From: Granulicella mallensis
Lineage (GTDB): Bacteria; Acidobacteriota; Terriglobia; Terriglobales; Acidobacteriaceae
Direction of reading: 5' to 3'
Length of the DNA: 64,000 nucleotides
Assembly: GCF_014203225.1 (NCBI RefSeq)
Contig: NZ_JACHIO010000005.1
Coordinates: 124,001-188,000, forward strand
The position numbers were made by a program, and so were the translations under genes. Below are positions 1 through 8,240 of this stretch, piece after piece. Numbering within the stretch: position 1 is the stretch's first letter; every line of letters begins with the position of its first letter. Below the pieces are notes generated by a model that worked only from the letters and a program-made list of their open reading frames with translations, searched no databases and had not been told where the DNA came from.

Positions 1-325
1 CTTCGTACACCTTTTGCCGTGTGCCGACTTCGGCCATCTCTTCTTCATCGGCGGCCACCCATATCGTTCCGCGGCCCTCGTACTCCACCGATTTGGGAAA
101 CTTCGTCGACTCCGCGCGCCACAACGAACGAGAGAACGCGGTCAGCGCAAGCTGTGCCGCCGAATCGTCCATCACGACTACGTGCCCCATTCCCGCAGCA
201 GTGGCTGCCCCGGCTGGCGTACCGCCTTCGATGACACCGACGCGCCAACCCAGCAGTGCACACTCGCGGGCTACGGCACTACCGACAATTCCGGCGCCGA
301 TAATCAGGACATCAAAGCATTTCAT
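1..325 (-). CDS. FAD-dependent oxidoreductase (DAO family), 3' part outside the window
   Basis: Reading leftward from an ATG at 325, the first 108 codons begin with a Rossmann FAD-binding motif (DVLIIGAGIVGSAVA, about residues 5-19) followed by a typical second beta strand ending in an acidic residue (VGVIEGG) and a glycine/alanine-rich segment (PAGAATAAGMGH). This matches the N-terminus of glycine/D-amino-acid oxidases. The start lies one base after the stop of the hydroxyproline epimerase gene, so the two are probably translated together. Next to such an epimerase the known partner is a D-hydroxyproline dehydrogenase/oxidase, so that role is the best inference. The catalytic half is not in the window, and another D-amino-acid or sarcosine-type oxidase cannot be excluded. 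Confidence 0.8.
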   Translation of the reverse strand, partial: MKCFDVLIIGAGIVGSAVARECALLGWRVGVIEGGTPAGAATAAGMGHVVVMDDSAAQLALTAFSRSLWRAESTKFPKSVEYEGRGTIWVAADEEEMAEVGTRQKVYE

Positions 326-326
326 C

Positions 327-1277
327 TCAGAACTTGATTCCTCGTGAAAAGGGATCATCCTCAGCAAACAGTAATCTCGATTCACCCGTTACCCACGCAT
401 GTCCGCGAATACTGGGGTTCACCTGTCCATCGCTACCTTCGCGGACGGAGCCCTGAAAGACGGTGCCCAGAAGGCTCTCCTGCTTCCATATGGTTCCGGG
501 CGCGAGTTTGCCGTCATCGTAGAGGCAAGCCATCTTGGCGCTGGTTCCGGTGCCGCAGGGAGAGCGATCGAACGAGGCGCCGGGGCAAAGCACAAAGTTT
601 CGCGCGGAGTTGAGTTCGTCTTCGGGCTCCGAGAAAAACTCAATGTGGTCGATATAGGCTCGGTCGGCCCCGGTCACGCCGTTTGCATGCAGGGCTTCAC
701 GGATAGCTGTAGAAACTTCGATGAGCTTCGCTCGATTTGCGGTCGTCAGCGAGCAGGGGGCTTCCTCCACGAGAAAGAACCAGTTTCCACCCCACGCGAT
801 ATCGCCGGTAAAGCTGCCATATCCCGGTACATCGATCTCTACCTTGGAACGATAGCGATAGCTCGGCACATTTTCGACGGTGACACTTCCGTCCTGGTGG
901 AGCGTAGCCTGCACGGTGCCCACCGGGGTCTCGATATTGTGCAGGCCCACCCCAATCCGGCCAAGATGGGCTAGGGTCGTCAATACGCCGATGGTTCCAT
1001 GGCCGCACATGCCTAAATAACCAACATCATTAAAGAAGATGACGGCGGCCGAGGAGTCCGGTTGCACGGGTTTCAGCAGAAGTGCGCCTACAACCACCTC
1101 GGAACCACGCGGTTCACACACGATCCCGGAACGAAAGTGGTCAAATTGACTCGAAAACCGCTGCAAACGCTCGGGGAGAGGCCCATCTCCGAGGTCGGGT
1201 CCCCCGGAGATTACAACTCGGGTCGGCTCACCTTCGGTATGGGAGTCGATTACATGGACGGACTGCCTGATTTCCAT
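327..1277 (-). CDS. Proline racemase family protein, probable 4-hydroxyproline 2-epimerase
   Basis: A 316-residue member of the proline racemase fold family. The two catalytic cysteines of the racemase/epimerase branch are both present: Cys91 in GMCGHGTIG and Cys241 in DRSPCGTGTSAK. The trans-3-hydroxyproline dehydratases of this family carry Thr at the second position, so an epimerase converting trans-4-hydroxy-L-proline to cis-4-hydroxy-D-proline is favoured. The N-terminal DSHTEGEPTRV motif is also typical. The adjacent FAD oxidoreductase (one-base gap) and the divergent GntR regulator support hydroxyproline catabolism over proline racemisation. Probably cytoplasmic and homodimeric. A related 3-hydroxyproline substrate cannot be ruled out from sequence. 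Confidence 0.85.
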   Translation of the reverse strand: MEIRQSVHVIDSHTEGEPTRVVISGGPDLGDGPLPERLQRFSSQFDHFRSGIVCEPRGSEVVVGALLLKPVQPDSSAAVIFFNDVGYLGMCGHGTIGVLTTLAHLGRIGVGLHNIETPVGTVQATLHQDGSVTVENVPSYRYRSKVEIDVPGYGSFTGDIAWGGNWFFLVEEAPCSLTTANRAKLIEVSTAIREALHANGVTGADRAYIDHIEFFSEPEDELNSARNFVLCPGASFDRSPCGTGTSAKMACLYDDGKLAPGTIWKQESLLGTVFQGSVREGSDGQVNPSIRGHAWVTGESRLLFAEDDPFSRGIKF

Positions 1278-1305
1278 AAGAAATAATACCGCGTTGTCGA
1301 CGATT

Positions 1306-1315
1306 TTGGATACAT
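1306..1315. promoter_or_regulatory. Candidate GntR-type operator half-conserved palindrome
   Basis: TTGGATACAT lies in the AT-rich divergent intergenic region between the epimerase gene (start 1277) and the GntR regulator gene (start 1407). It resembles the TTGTATACAA palindrome at 20582 and reads TTGGATACAA-like on the other strand at 16231-16240. Assignment to the neighbouring regulator is inference. Confidence 0.35.
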
Positions 1316-1406
1316 TCTCAAACTAAAATTCGTACCTCTCAAATGTGAAAAAAAGGTACAGTGTCACTGGAGCACAAATCTATTGTCTACAGCACCCGGA
1401 ACACCC

Positions 1407-2144
1407 ATGAAAAAGAAAAAAGAGAGCGCAGGCGTGGCCCTTCCCCGAGAGAAAGCCGAGCACGGCACCAGTTTGCTAACTGCGTTTCGAGAGATTCGCG
1501 AACTGATCGTTCACGGCCGGCTCTCGCCAGGCACCTGGATCCTCGAAGCTGAACTCGCCGAACGCTTGAATATGAGCAGGACTCCTGTCCGCGGAGCCAT
1601 CCACTGGCTGCAGCGCGAAGGCTATATTCTCGAGCACCGCAACGTGAAGAAGTCACGCATGATCGTCGCTCCTCTTACGAAAGAGGACGCGAATGAGCTT
1701 TACCTGATTATTGGAAGGCTTGAAGGGATTGCGGGGCGGGGAATTGCTGCGCTGCCGACGGCAGAGCGTAAAGATATTGCTGCGCAACTGCAGGAGCTCA
1801 ACGAGCGTCTCGAAGTGATCTCGAAAGACCGTGACGGCCATCCGGGAGAGATCTTCGAGAACGATCGTTCGTTCCATCGCCTCATCATCAAGTACGGCGC
1901 GGGCGCTCGCATGACCACGCTGCACAAGGCGATCGAGCCGCAGACGGAGCGCTACTGGCGGCTGTATGCAAGCTCGATCATCAAGGATCTGCATCTCTCG
2001 GTAGCAGAGCATGACGAGATCGTTCGCGCGATCCTTGCCGGCGATCCCGATCGTGTTGAGAATGGCCTGCAGGTGAATTGGCTCAAAGGTTCGGAACGTC
2101 TTGGCCATGTGATCGAGATCTTTGGAGAGCGCGGCAGTTGGTAA
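1407..2144 (+). CDS. GntR-family transcriptional regulator (FadR/FCD subfamily)
   Basis: A 245-residue regulator, starting at ATG 1407 rather than the upstream TTG because a GGA precedes this ATG at good spacing and the lysine-rich N-terminus looks natural. An N-terminal winged helix-turn-helix (about residues 20-90, with SPGTWILEAELAERLNMSRTPVRGAI and a wing around REGYILEHRN) is the classical GntR HTH. The C-terminal all-alpha FCD ligand domain (LYLIIGRLEGIAGR, FHRLIIKYGAG, LSVAEHDEIVRAIL) carries the conserved metal/ligand histidine positions. It is divergent from the hydroxyproline genes and is expected to be their local regulator, with a proline derivative as possible effector. Effector identity is inference. 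Confidence 0.9.
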   Translation: MKKKKESAGVALPREKAEHGTSLLTAFREIRELIVHGRLSPGTWILEAELAERLNMSRTPVRGAIHWLQREGYILEHRNVKKSRMIVAPLTKEDANELYLIIGRLEGIAGRGIAALPTAERKDIAAQLQELNERLEVISKDRDGHPGEIFENDRSFHRLIIKYGAGARMTTLHKAIEPQTERYWRLYASSIIKDLHLSVAEHDEIVRAILAGDPDRVENGLQVNWLKGSERLGHVIEIFGERGSW

Positions 2145-2189
2145 ATGGTTAGATAGTTTCTAAATCTGACCTATCAGCTTTGTCTTTGC

Positions 2190-2386
2190 TTTTGAGATAG
2201 GTCCGGGCTTTAGCCCGGACATTCAGGACGGGTAATAAAGGGGCTTCAGCCCCTGGGATTGGCCCTCGTCTCGGCAGGCAGAAATGCCGAGGGACAGGAA
2301 GGCTTATCCCAGGGGCTAAAGCCCCCTTCGTGTTTGTGCCATCATGCCCGGGCTAAAGCCCGGGCCTATCTCAGAGACAACGGCAA
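2190..2386. repeat. Long imperfect inverted repeat, GGGCTTTAGCCC type
   Basis: Left and right halves of this about 195-bp stretch are near reverse complements (GAGATAGGTCCGGGCTTTAG against CTAAAGCCCGGGCCTATCTC), and each half itself contains small palindromes with TTTAGCC or CTTCAGCC. It fills the gap between the convergent GntR and M1 peptidase genes, so it could fold into a large cruciform or act as a bidirectional terminator. No ORF is visible in it. Confidence 0.85.
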
Positions 2387-2389
2387 AAG

Positions 2390-4063
2390 CTACTGCTTGC
2401 GAACATTGACATAGTAGAGATCGGTTGCGACTTCGAACTCATCCTTCGTCAGCGGTGTTGAAAGTGTTTTCCACTCCGTTGTTGAGGGCTGCACCATCTG
2501 CCAGTCGCTGCTCTTGCCGACGCGTATCGGCATGGCGAAACCCGGCTCCTCTGCATCCCATTTGTACGACACGGTGTGAGCCGATTCATCGAACTTGAGT
2601 TCCAGGGTCGGAATCGCAGCGTGCCGTAGATATTCATTGAAGATCGGTGTCAGTTCCAGACCCGTCTGCTGATTGAAGAATGCGATCATGTCTGTCGTCA
2701 TGATCGTCTGATACTTGAAGTGCTGATAGTAGTCGTGAAGCAGCTTGAACCACTCGTCATCATTGTTCACGACACTCCGCAGAGTATTGAGAAACAGTGC
2801 GCCCTTCTTGTACTGGTCCACCGGTGGCGTTGCATAGATGTTTTCCGCCGCGATCACGGGCATCGCATTCTTCACGCCGTCTTTTCCGGTGTTGAGATAG
2901 ATCAGCCCGTTCTTCTTTCCCCACATGTATTCCACAAAGAGGCTCTCGCAGTAGTTTGCCCAGCCCTCGTGAATCCACATGTCCGAACGATCGAGCGCCG
3001 TGATGCTGTTGCCGAACCACTCATGCGCGCTCTCGTGAATGATGATGAAGTCGAACCACGTGCCGATGCCTGTCTTCGGTCGTCCAAGGTAGCCATTCTC
3101 AAAGTGGTTGCCGTAGGTAATCGCCGTCTGGTTTTCGACACCTGAATACAGCGCTTCCACGAGCTTGTAGCCATCTTTCGGAAAGGGATATTCGCCGAAG
3201 TAATGCTCGTAGGCCTTCAGCATGTCCTTCACCTGCACGAACTGGCGCTTCGCCTTATCGAGGTCTTCGGGAAAGACGTAGTAGTCGAGACTCAGGTTGT
3301 TATAGGTGTCGCTGAAGTGTGTGTAGGTCCCGATGTTGAGCGAGACATCATAGTTGTTGATCGGATATTGCACCTTCCAATCCCAGCGCGTGTAGCCATC
3401 GTGCAGATCGGTCTTGCCCTGGAAGCGGCCTCCCGATACTTCCGTGAATTCATTGGGAGCTTCCACGCTGATGTCCATGGACTCGACTTCATCGCGCCAC
3501 TGGTCTTTGTTCGGCCACCATACGCTCGCTCCCTCTTCTTCGCACGCCGTGTTTACGAGCGGCCTGCCCATGGGATCTTTGCGGAATACGAAACCGCCGA
3601 AGCGTCCCATCTCGGCGGGATGTCCTGAGTAGCGGAAGTCGACGGTGTACACCTGTCCCTTGCGCAGGGTGTGAGGGAAGTCGATGTAGATCGAGCGGCC
3701 GGCGATGCGCTTGTACGCCAGGGGCGTCGGCTTGCCCTTCGGGTTCTCCAGCGAGATACCGTCGATCTGAAACGTCGGCACCAGGTCTAACTGGATGCGC
3801 GTTCCATCTTCAAGCATGCGAAACCGAATCGCATTCGATCCGCTCAAGTACTGCTTGACCGGATCTACGCGTACGTCGAGGTGGTAGTACAGCAGGTCGT
3901 TGTTTGCGCGGTAGGGACCGTAGCTCCCAAGCAGCGTATCGCCGCCTGAAAGTGCAGGCGGAGCGGTCGCGCTCACGGCCGGAGTGACCTGGGCGGTGAC
4001 CCGGACTGTGGAAAAGATCAGCAAAAGGGCGAGGCCAAACAGGGGAACGCTATACGATCGCAT
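2390..4063 (-). CDS. Secreted M1-family zinc aminopeptidase
   Basis: A 557-residue protein, starting at ATG 4063 (MRSYSVPLFG followed by a hydrophobic signal peptide ending near VTAQ) instead of the longer ORF start, whose extra 16 residues look unnatural. The peptidase signature is complete: H343-E344-S-A-H347, then E366 in HEGWANY, giving HExxH-x18-E. Just upstream is GVENQTAITYGN, corresponding to the GAMEN exopeptidase loop region. The protein is short for M1 and lacks the long C-terminal helical domain. It should cleave N-terminal residues from peptides in the periplasm or outside. A GTATAC palindrome lies about 32 bp upstream, between it and the divergent aldo/keto reductase gene. Confidence 0.92.
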   Translation of the reverse strand: MRSYSVPLFGLALLLIFSTVRVTAQVTPAVSATAPPALSGGDTLLGSYGPYRANNDLLYYHLDVRVDPVKQYLSGSNAIRFRMLEDGTRIQLDLVPTFQIDGISLENPKGKPTPLAYKRIAGRSIYIDFPHTLRKGQVYTVDFRYSGHPAEMGRFGGFVFRKDPMGRPLVNTACEEEGASVWWPNKDQWRDEVESMDISVEAPNEFTEVSGGRFQGKTDLHDGYTRWDWKVQYPINNYDVSLNIGTYTHFSDTYNNLSLDYYVFPEDLDKAKRQFVQVKDMLKAYEHYFGEYPFPKDGYKLVEALYSGVENQTAITYGNHFENGYLGRPKTGIGTWFDFIIIHESAHEWFGNSITALDRSDMWIHEGWANYCESLFVEYMWGKKNGLIYLNTGKDGVKNAMPVIAAENIYATPPVDQYKKGALFLNTLRSVVNNDDEWFKLLHDYYQHFKYQTIMTTDMIAFFNQQTGLELTPIFNEYLRHAAIPTLELKFDESAHTVSYKWDAEEPGFAMPIRVGKSSDWQMVQPSTTEWKTLSTPLTKDEFEVATDLYYVNVRKQ

Positions 4064-4091
4064 GTTGTTTACTGTACATAGAGAATCCATA

Positions 4092-4103
4092 ATCGTATAC
4101 ATT
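4092..4103. promoter_or_regulatory. Candidate GntR-type operator (GTATAC core)
   Basis: ATCGTATACATT sits in the 62-bp region between the divergent M1 peptidase (start 4063) and aldo/keto reductase (start 4126) genes. The GTATAC core is palindromic but the flanks are imperfect. It shares its core with the sites at 16219 and 20582. Confidence 0.35.
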
Positions 4104-4125
4104 AAATGCATCGAAAGCTAATTTT

Positions 4126-5124
4126 ATGCGACTGCCTGCTATTTCCACTCAACGCAAACTCGGTTCGACCGGTCTTGAAGCAGCGGGCCTGGGTTTCGGC
4201 TGCTTCGGATTGTCCAATGCGTATGGTCCTGCCGACCCGGCGGAGGCCGTCGCGACGCTGCACCGCGCGCTCGATCTTGGCTGCAGTCTGCTCGATACGG
4301 CGGACATCTACGGCGCGGGCCAGAATGAGTTGCTGGTCGGCCAGGCCCTTCGCGGACGCAGAGACCACGCGGTGGTCGCCACCAAGTTCGGCTTTGTCTG
4401 TGACGACACAGGGAGGGTGGTTCGCCGCGACGCGTCTCCAGCGTACGTGCGCCAGACCGTCGAAGGTAGCCTGAAGCGCCTGGGCATCGAGAGGATCGAT
4501 CTCTATACGCTGCATCGGGTCGACCCCAATATCCCCATCGAGGATACGGTGGGTGCCATGGCGGAACTGGTAGTTGAGGGAAAGATCCGCGGCGTTGGCC
4601 TCTCGGAGGTCTCTGTCGAACAGCTCCGTCGTGCCCACGCGATTCATCCCATCGCTACGGTGCAATCCGAATACTCTCTCTGGTGCCGTGAGCCCGAGCG
4701 GGAGATTCTGCCAGCCTGCCGTGAGCTTGGAGTGTCTTTTGTCGCCTTCGCGCCTTTGGGCCGTGGGTTCTTCTCCGGTGCACTCGCAACGAACGAACTG
4801 CCTCAACAGGACTTTCGCCGCTCGTTGCCTAGATTCCAGGCAGAGAGCCTTGCGCGAAACGAAAAGTTTCTTCAGAGCCTCGCGGAGTCGGCCTCGCGGA
4901 AACAGATCACACTGTCACAGCTTGCATTGTCATGGATCCTGGCGAAGGGCAACAGTATCTTCGCGATTCCGGGAACTCGCCGGCAGAGACATCTCGAAGA
5001 GAATGTCGCGGCTATGCAGGTCGAGTGGACGTTCGAGGAGTTGGAGGAGATAGACCGCATCTCCGCAATGCATCAAGACCCTGGAGCACGCTATGCTCCA
5101 GGATCTTTGTTTGCTCCTGAATGA
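4126..5124 (+). CDS. Aldo/keto reductase
   Basis: A 332-residue NADPH-dependent (alpha/beta)8-barrel reductase. The catalytic tetrad is visible: Asp and Tyr in LLDTADIYGAG (about residues 57-67), Lys in VVATKFGF (about 86) and His in LYTLHRVDPN (about 130). The C-terminal SWILAKGNSIFAIPGTRRQRH segment binds the 2'-phosphate of NADPH. It resembles the AKR13/YakC-like branch. Its last 18 codons overlap a terminator-like hairpin that recurs twice downstream (8172, 11255). It is divergent from the M1 peptidase gene and shares its regulatory region. The substrate is unknown. No strong Shine-Dalgarno precedes the ATG. Confidence 0.92.
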   Translation: MRLPAISTQRKLGSTGLEAAGLGFGCFGLSNAYGPADPAEAVATLHRALDLGCSLLDTADIYGAGQNELLVGQALRGRRDHAVVATKFGFVCDDTGRVVRRDASPAYVRQTVEGSLKRLGIERIDLYTLHRVDPNIPIEDTVGAMAELVVEGKIRGVGLSEVSVEQLRRAHAIHPIATVQSEYSLWCREPEREILPACRELGVSFVAFAPLGRGFFSGALATNELPQQDFRRSLPRFQAESLARNEKFLQSLAESASRKQITLSQLALSWILAKGNSIFAIPGTRRQRHLEENVAAMQVEWTFEELEEIDRISAMHQDPGARYAPGSLFAPE

Positions 5125-5136
5125 TCCGATGGAGGA
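5036..5136. repeat. AKR-tail/terminator repeat, copy 1 (inside the aldo/keto reductase gene)
   Basis: This stretch encodes the aldo/keto reductase C-terminus and contains a 13-bp stem (5075-5087 with 5095-5107) followed by TTTGTTTG. The same sequence, including bases past the stop codon, recurs at 8172-8240 and 11255-11343 in the same orientation. Here the terminator hairpin is part of the coding sequence. Confidence 0.85.
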
Positions 5137-5203
5137 GGTTGTGGCGCTGCATACCCCACCCATCCCCGTCCCAAGCCCCCGGCAATGCTAGAACTGTAGA
5201 CAC

Positions 5204-5872
5204 ATGGATCACACCGCCATTACCAAACGCCTGCCCCGCACCCCCAGTCCCTACGCGGTTACCTACGCCCTGATCGCGATCAATGTTCTGGTCTTTGCCG
5301 CCATGGTGGCAAGCGGCGTCTCCTTCACCGAGCCCACAGCCCTCGACGTCGCGAACTGGGGTGGGGACTTCGGCCCGCTCACCGTAGGCGCACATCAATG
5401 GTGGCGTCTGCTCACCTCCTGCTTTCTTCACTTCGGCATCATCCATATCGGCTTCAATATGTATGTGCTCTTCCAGATAGGGCCGTTTATTGAAATGGCC
5501 TTCGGACGCACACGCTATCTGCTGATTTACTTCTTCGCAGGCCTCGGAGGCAGTCTCGTAAGTGTTTGGGTGCATCCGATGGTGGTCGGCGCAGGCGCCT
5601 CCGGCGCCATCTTCGGCCTGTACGGAGCAGTGTTCGGTTTTCTCCTCAGAAATCGACGATCGCTCGACCCAGCGGTAACGAAGAGCATTGCCAAGTCAGC
5701 AGGAATCTTCGTTCTCTACAACGTCGTCTATGGTTCCATCACGAGAACGACAGACCTTTCCGCCCACTTCGGTGGTTTAGTCACCGGGTTTGTCGTCGGG
5801 ATGTTGCTGATACGGCCGCGCGCTATGGCACTCGCGCAGCCTAACTCCACCTCTCCTACCCGGCCAGCCTAG
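5204..5872 (+). CDS. Rhomboid family intramembrane serine protease
   Basis: A 222-residue polytopic membrane protein with about six transmembrane helices. The catalytic dyad is visible: Ser133 in GAGASGAIFG on one helix and His188 in LSAHFGGLVTGF on a later helix. The HxxxN element stabilising the oxyanion (HIGFNMYV, with Asn85) and the WWRLLTSCFLHFG loop-1 region are also conserved. It cleaves transmembrane helices of client proteins in the inner membrane. The client is not evident, because the neighbours are an aldo/keto reductase and two convergent membrane proteins of unknown function. Confidence 0.93.
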   Translation: MDHTAITKRLPRTPSPYAVTYALIAINVLVFAAMVASGVSFTEPTALDVANWGGDFGPLTVGAHQWWRLLTSCFLHFGIIHIGFNMYVLFQIGPFIEMAFGRTRYLLIYFFAGLGGSLVSVWVHPMVVGAGASGAIFGLYGAVFGFLLRNRRSLDPAVTKSIAKSAGIFVLYNVVYGSITRTTDLSAHFGGLVTGFVVGMLLIRPRAMALAQPNSTSPTRPA

Positions 5873-5897
5873 ACACAACGCTAGTCAGGGCGAAGCT

Positions 5898-7112
5898 TTA
5901 AAAATCGCCGCTAGCGCCGCCGCCTCCCGATCCTCCTCCAAACCGAGAGTCCGGACCGGTTGGGTGCGGGGTTGGCGTTTGTGGCGTTGGCGTTATGGAT
6001 TGAGGTGTTATCAGGCCGAGTACGGCAGAGCCGACGCCCATCGCGTGTTTGTCCTTCCCCGACAGATGTGCAGCCGTAAAACCGTGGCGAACTCCGCCCG
6101 GCCCCTGAGCGAGCCAGCGTCGAAGGAACAATGCAACGCCAGTTAGTGCTATACCGAGAAGCATCGGGTCCCAGGTATGCCGCTGCCAGCCGAGGTATGG
6201 TTTGTTGGTGGCAAGGGTGAGGACGGCAGTCATCGCGCCCACCGCGATGATGAAGCGATCCTTCTGGCGAACGCCGCGTGTGAGTATGAGGGGCGGCAGG
6301 CACCATGTGAGCACCCACGTCGCCCAGTAGAACGGGACTGCGAACTCCGAGGTGAGCCACGTGTTGCTCCACCACTGTGAGGGCAAGCCCAAAGCTGAAA
6401 TCTTGAGGTTCAGGATCAGGTATATACCGAGCCACAGAAACGCCTCAGAGAGCGAGTACGAATCTTCAAGGTAATCGAAGCGGTGGCGGGAGCGAATGGG
6501 AACTATACAGATCAGTCCGGCTGCATACAGCACTGAGATGAAGATATGCTGCGCCGAGGGAGAGGGGGTCCAGTAGACGGGCAGGAAGATGGCGAAGATC
6601 ATCGCGGCGGGAAATGCGTACCACAGATTGAAGCGATACCAGATCCAGAGCGAAGCCATGGCGCCAACGGCGGAAACCATAAGCTGAATCTCGCGCGAGG
6701 AGTTGGGAGTGCCACTGAAAGAAAAGAAAGCCAGTCCTGCGCACAGAAAAGCAACCGAACAGACGGCGAGTGCTTCCTCGATCCCGTAGCGATACAGACG
6801 GGCCTGGGCTACGGCGACCTCGGCGGCCGTGTAGGAGATAGCAGCGAAGACCAATAACCATATGCCTGTGGTCTGTTCCGATGGCCGCGAAAGAAAGATC
6901 ACGAAGAAGAGCGCGACCGCGGCGGCTACGCCGAGGATGGTGAAGAAGAAAAGTACCAGCCTCAAAAAGATATTCGTGGTGCGCAGGTCGGAGACCGTGT
7001 CTTGTTCAAGGCGCTGGTACTGCTCCTTGTTGAGGAAGCCGTCGTCGGTCCACTGCGTCAGGAGTTTGTGGGCGCGCAGAGACTCTTCGTTCAAGTCCGT
7101 GTAGATTCTCAC
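5898..7112 (-). CDS. Multi-pass membrane protein of unknown function (DUF2157/DUF4401-like)
   Basis: A 404-residue protein whose GTG start at 7112 overlaps the stop of the upstream gene by four bases (GTGA), an arrangement for coupled translation. The longer in-frame extension up to 7340 lies inside the upstream gene and is rejected. A soluble N-terminal segment (residues 1-45, LLTQWTDDGFLNKEQYQRLEQD) precedes about ten hydrophobic helices. The C-terminus is a proline/threonine stretch and then glycine-rich GGGSGGGGASGDF. Layout and pairing with the preceding gene resemble DUF2157/DUF4401 protein pairs, whose function is not known to me. No catalytic motif is recognised. Confidence 0.8.
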   Translation of the reverse strand: MRIYTDLNEESLRAHKLLTQWTDDGFLNKEQYQRLEQDTVSDLRTTNIFLRLVLFFFTILGVAAAVALFFVIFLSRPSEQTTGIWLLVFAAISYTAAEVAVAQARLYRYGIEEALAVCSVAFLCAGLAFFSFSGTPNSSREIQLMVSAVGAMASLWIWYRFNLWYAFPAAMIFAIFLPVYWTPSPSAQHIFISVLYAAGLICIVPIRSRHRFDYLEDSYSLSEAFLWLGIYLILNLKISALGLPSQWWSNTWLTSEFAVPFYWATWVLTWCLPPLILTRGVRQKDRFIIAVGAMTAVLTLATNKPYLGWQRHTWDPMLLGIALTGVALFLRRWLAQGPGGVRHGFTAAHLSGKDKHAMGVGSAVLGLITPQSITPTPQTPTPHPTGPDSRFGGGSGGGGASGDF

Positions 7113-8053
7113 TCCGGCCTCCCAAAGTGACGCGCGATCTGGACAAGCATCACGATCATTGCGATTGCGGTGATCGTGAAGTAGGCCAAAATAAAGGTGA
7201 AGTCGGAGGCGTTGCGGATGAGCAGCGAGCTGACTCCCACGTAGCCGTAAACGGCGGCATAGGCAACAAAGGCAAACTCGCGGCGCTTCAGGCCCCAGGC
7301 AAGAGACGAACCACATGCGATCAGCAGAAAGACAAGCCACAGGCCATTGCCTTCCCGCTCAAAGACCCCGGAAAGGATTGCCCATAAGAGGACATTGGTG
7401 GCGATATTCAGATATGTGCCAAAGAAATGCGGCTTCAGTTTGAGGCGCTGGAGAATCGCGCCCGCTACACCGACCAGCAGGCTGTAGAGCAACGCAAATT
7501 GCCGGTAGGCCGCGTCTTGATGAGACAGCCAATGCGAGATCCTGAGCCCGAACCATCCGGCGAGTGAGGACAACGCGAGAGACAGCACGAAGCGATTGTC
7601 GAAACGATAGGCAAGGAAGAAGAAGAGGAGGGCCGTGGCCAGGAGATAGAGATCCCATTGCCCGGAAAGGACGTGGAAACGGTTCTCCAGGTAAGCGAGT
7701 TCTACGCACCAGACGAGGCTGCCGAGATAGAGGACATAGTCGAAGATCGGAGTCGGTGCAGCCGTCTCCGCGGCCGACCAGGCTGACGCCCGGGAAAAGC
7801 AATACCAAAAGGAGGCGGTGAGGAGGATGGAGAGAATGGCCAGGACGAGTACATCACCGAGTTGCTGCGACCATGTGGAGATAGTCCAGCCAAGTCCGGC
7901 AACGAACGCCAACACACCTGCATAGAGGAGAAGGTTAAGCTCGAGCGAGAGCGAGAAGGGTTCTCCTCGATAGAGGCTCGCTAAATGAGCCTGCTGCTCA
8001 CTCGATATTGTCCCTTGCTCCTTCCAGAGCTCCAGGCGAGCAAGGATAGTCAT
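7109..8053 (-). CDS. DUF2157-like multi-pass membrane protein
   Basis: A 314-residue protein, using ATG 8053 (MTILARLELWKEQGTISS) because the upstream 25 codons of the open frame are hydrophilic and lack family character. The short N-terminal cytoplasmic domain (ISSEQQAHLASLYRGEPF) matches the helix-turn region seen at the start of DUF2157 proteins. It is followed by about nine transmembrane helices. It forms a two-gene operon with the next gene through a GTGA overlap, and both proteins start with the same kind of small helical domain, so they may form one membrane complex. Its function is unknown. Confidence 0.8.
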   Translation of the reverse strand: MTILARLELWKEQGTISSEQQAHLASLYRGEPFSLSLELNLLLYAGVLAFVAGLGWTISTWSQQLGDVLVLAILSILLTASFWYCFSRASAWSAAETAAPTPIFDYVLYLGSLVWCVELAYLENRFHVLSGQWDLYLLATALLFFFLAYRFDNRFVLSLALSSLAGWFGLRISHWLSHQDAAYRQFALLYSLLVGVAGAILQRLKLKPHFFGTYLNIATNVLLWAILSGVFEREGNGLWLVFLLIACGSSLAWGLKRREFAFVAYAAVYGYVGVSSLLIRNASDFTFILAYFTITAIAMIVMLVQIARHFGRPE

Positions 8054-8171
8054 GGCGCTTTCATTCTCCGGACGTGGAGTAGCATGTCTGTGCTCAGCGT
8101 TCGATTCCGATATTACATGTCGGCTCACGAGGGACCGAGTAGTTTCGAAAGTCCGATTTTAGGCAATTAGA

Positions 8172-8240
8172 TTCTCCGCCACGCATCAAGACCCTGGAGC
8201 GCTATGCTCCAGGGTCTTTGTTTGCTCCTGAATGATCGGG
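8172..8240. repeat. AKR-tail/terminator repeat, copy 2 (left border of ars cluster)
   Basis: The stretch is nearly identical to the 3' end of the aldo/keto reductase gene at 5066-5136, including the stem 8188-8200 with 8206-8218 and the trailing TTTGTTTGCTCCTGAATGATC. It lies between the divergent promoter side of the DUF2157 pair and the end of arsC, and it supplies the last codons of arsC on the minus strand. Only the extreme 3' end of the reductase gene is present. Confidence 0.85.
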
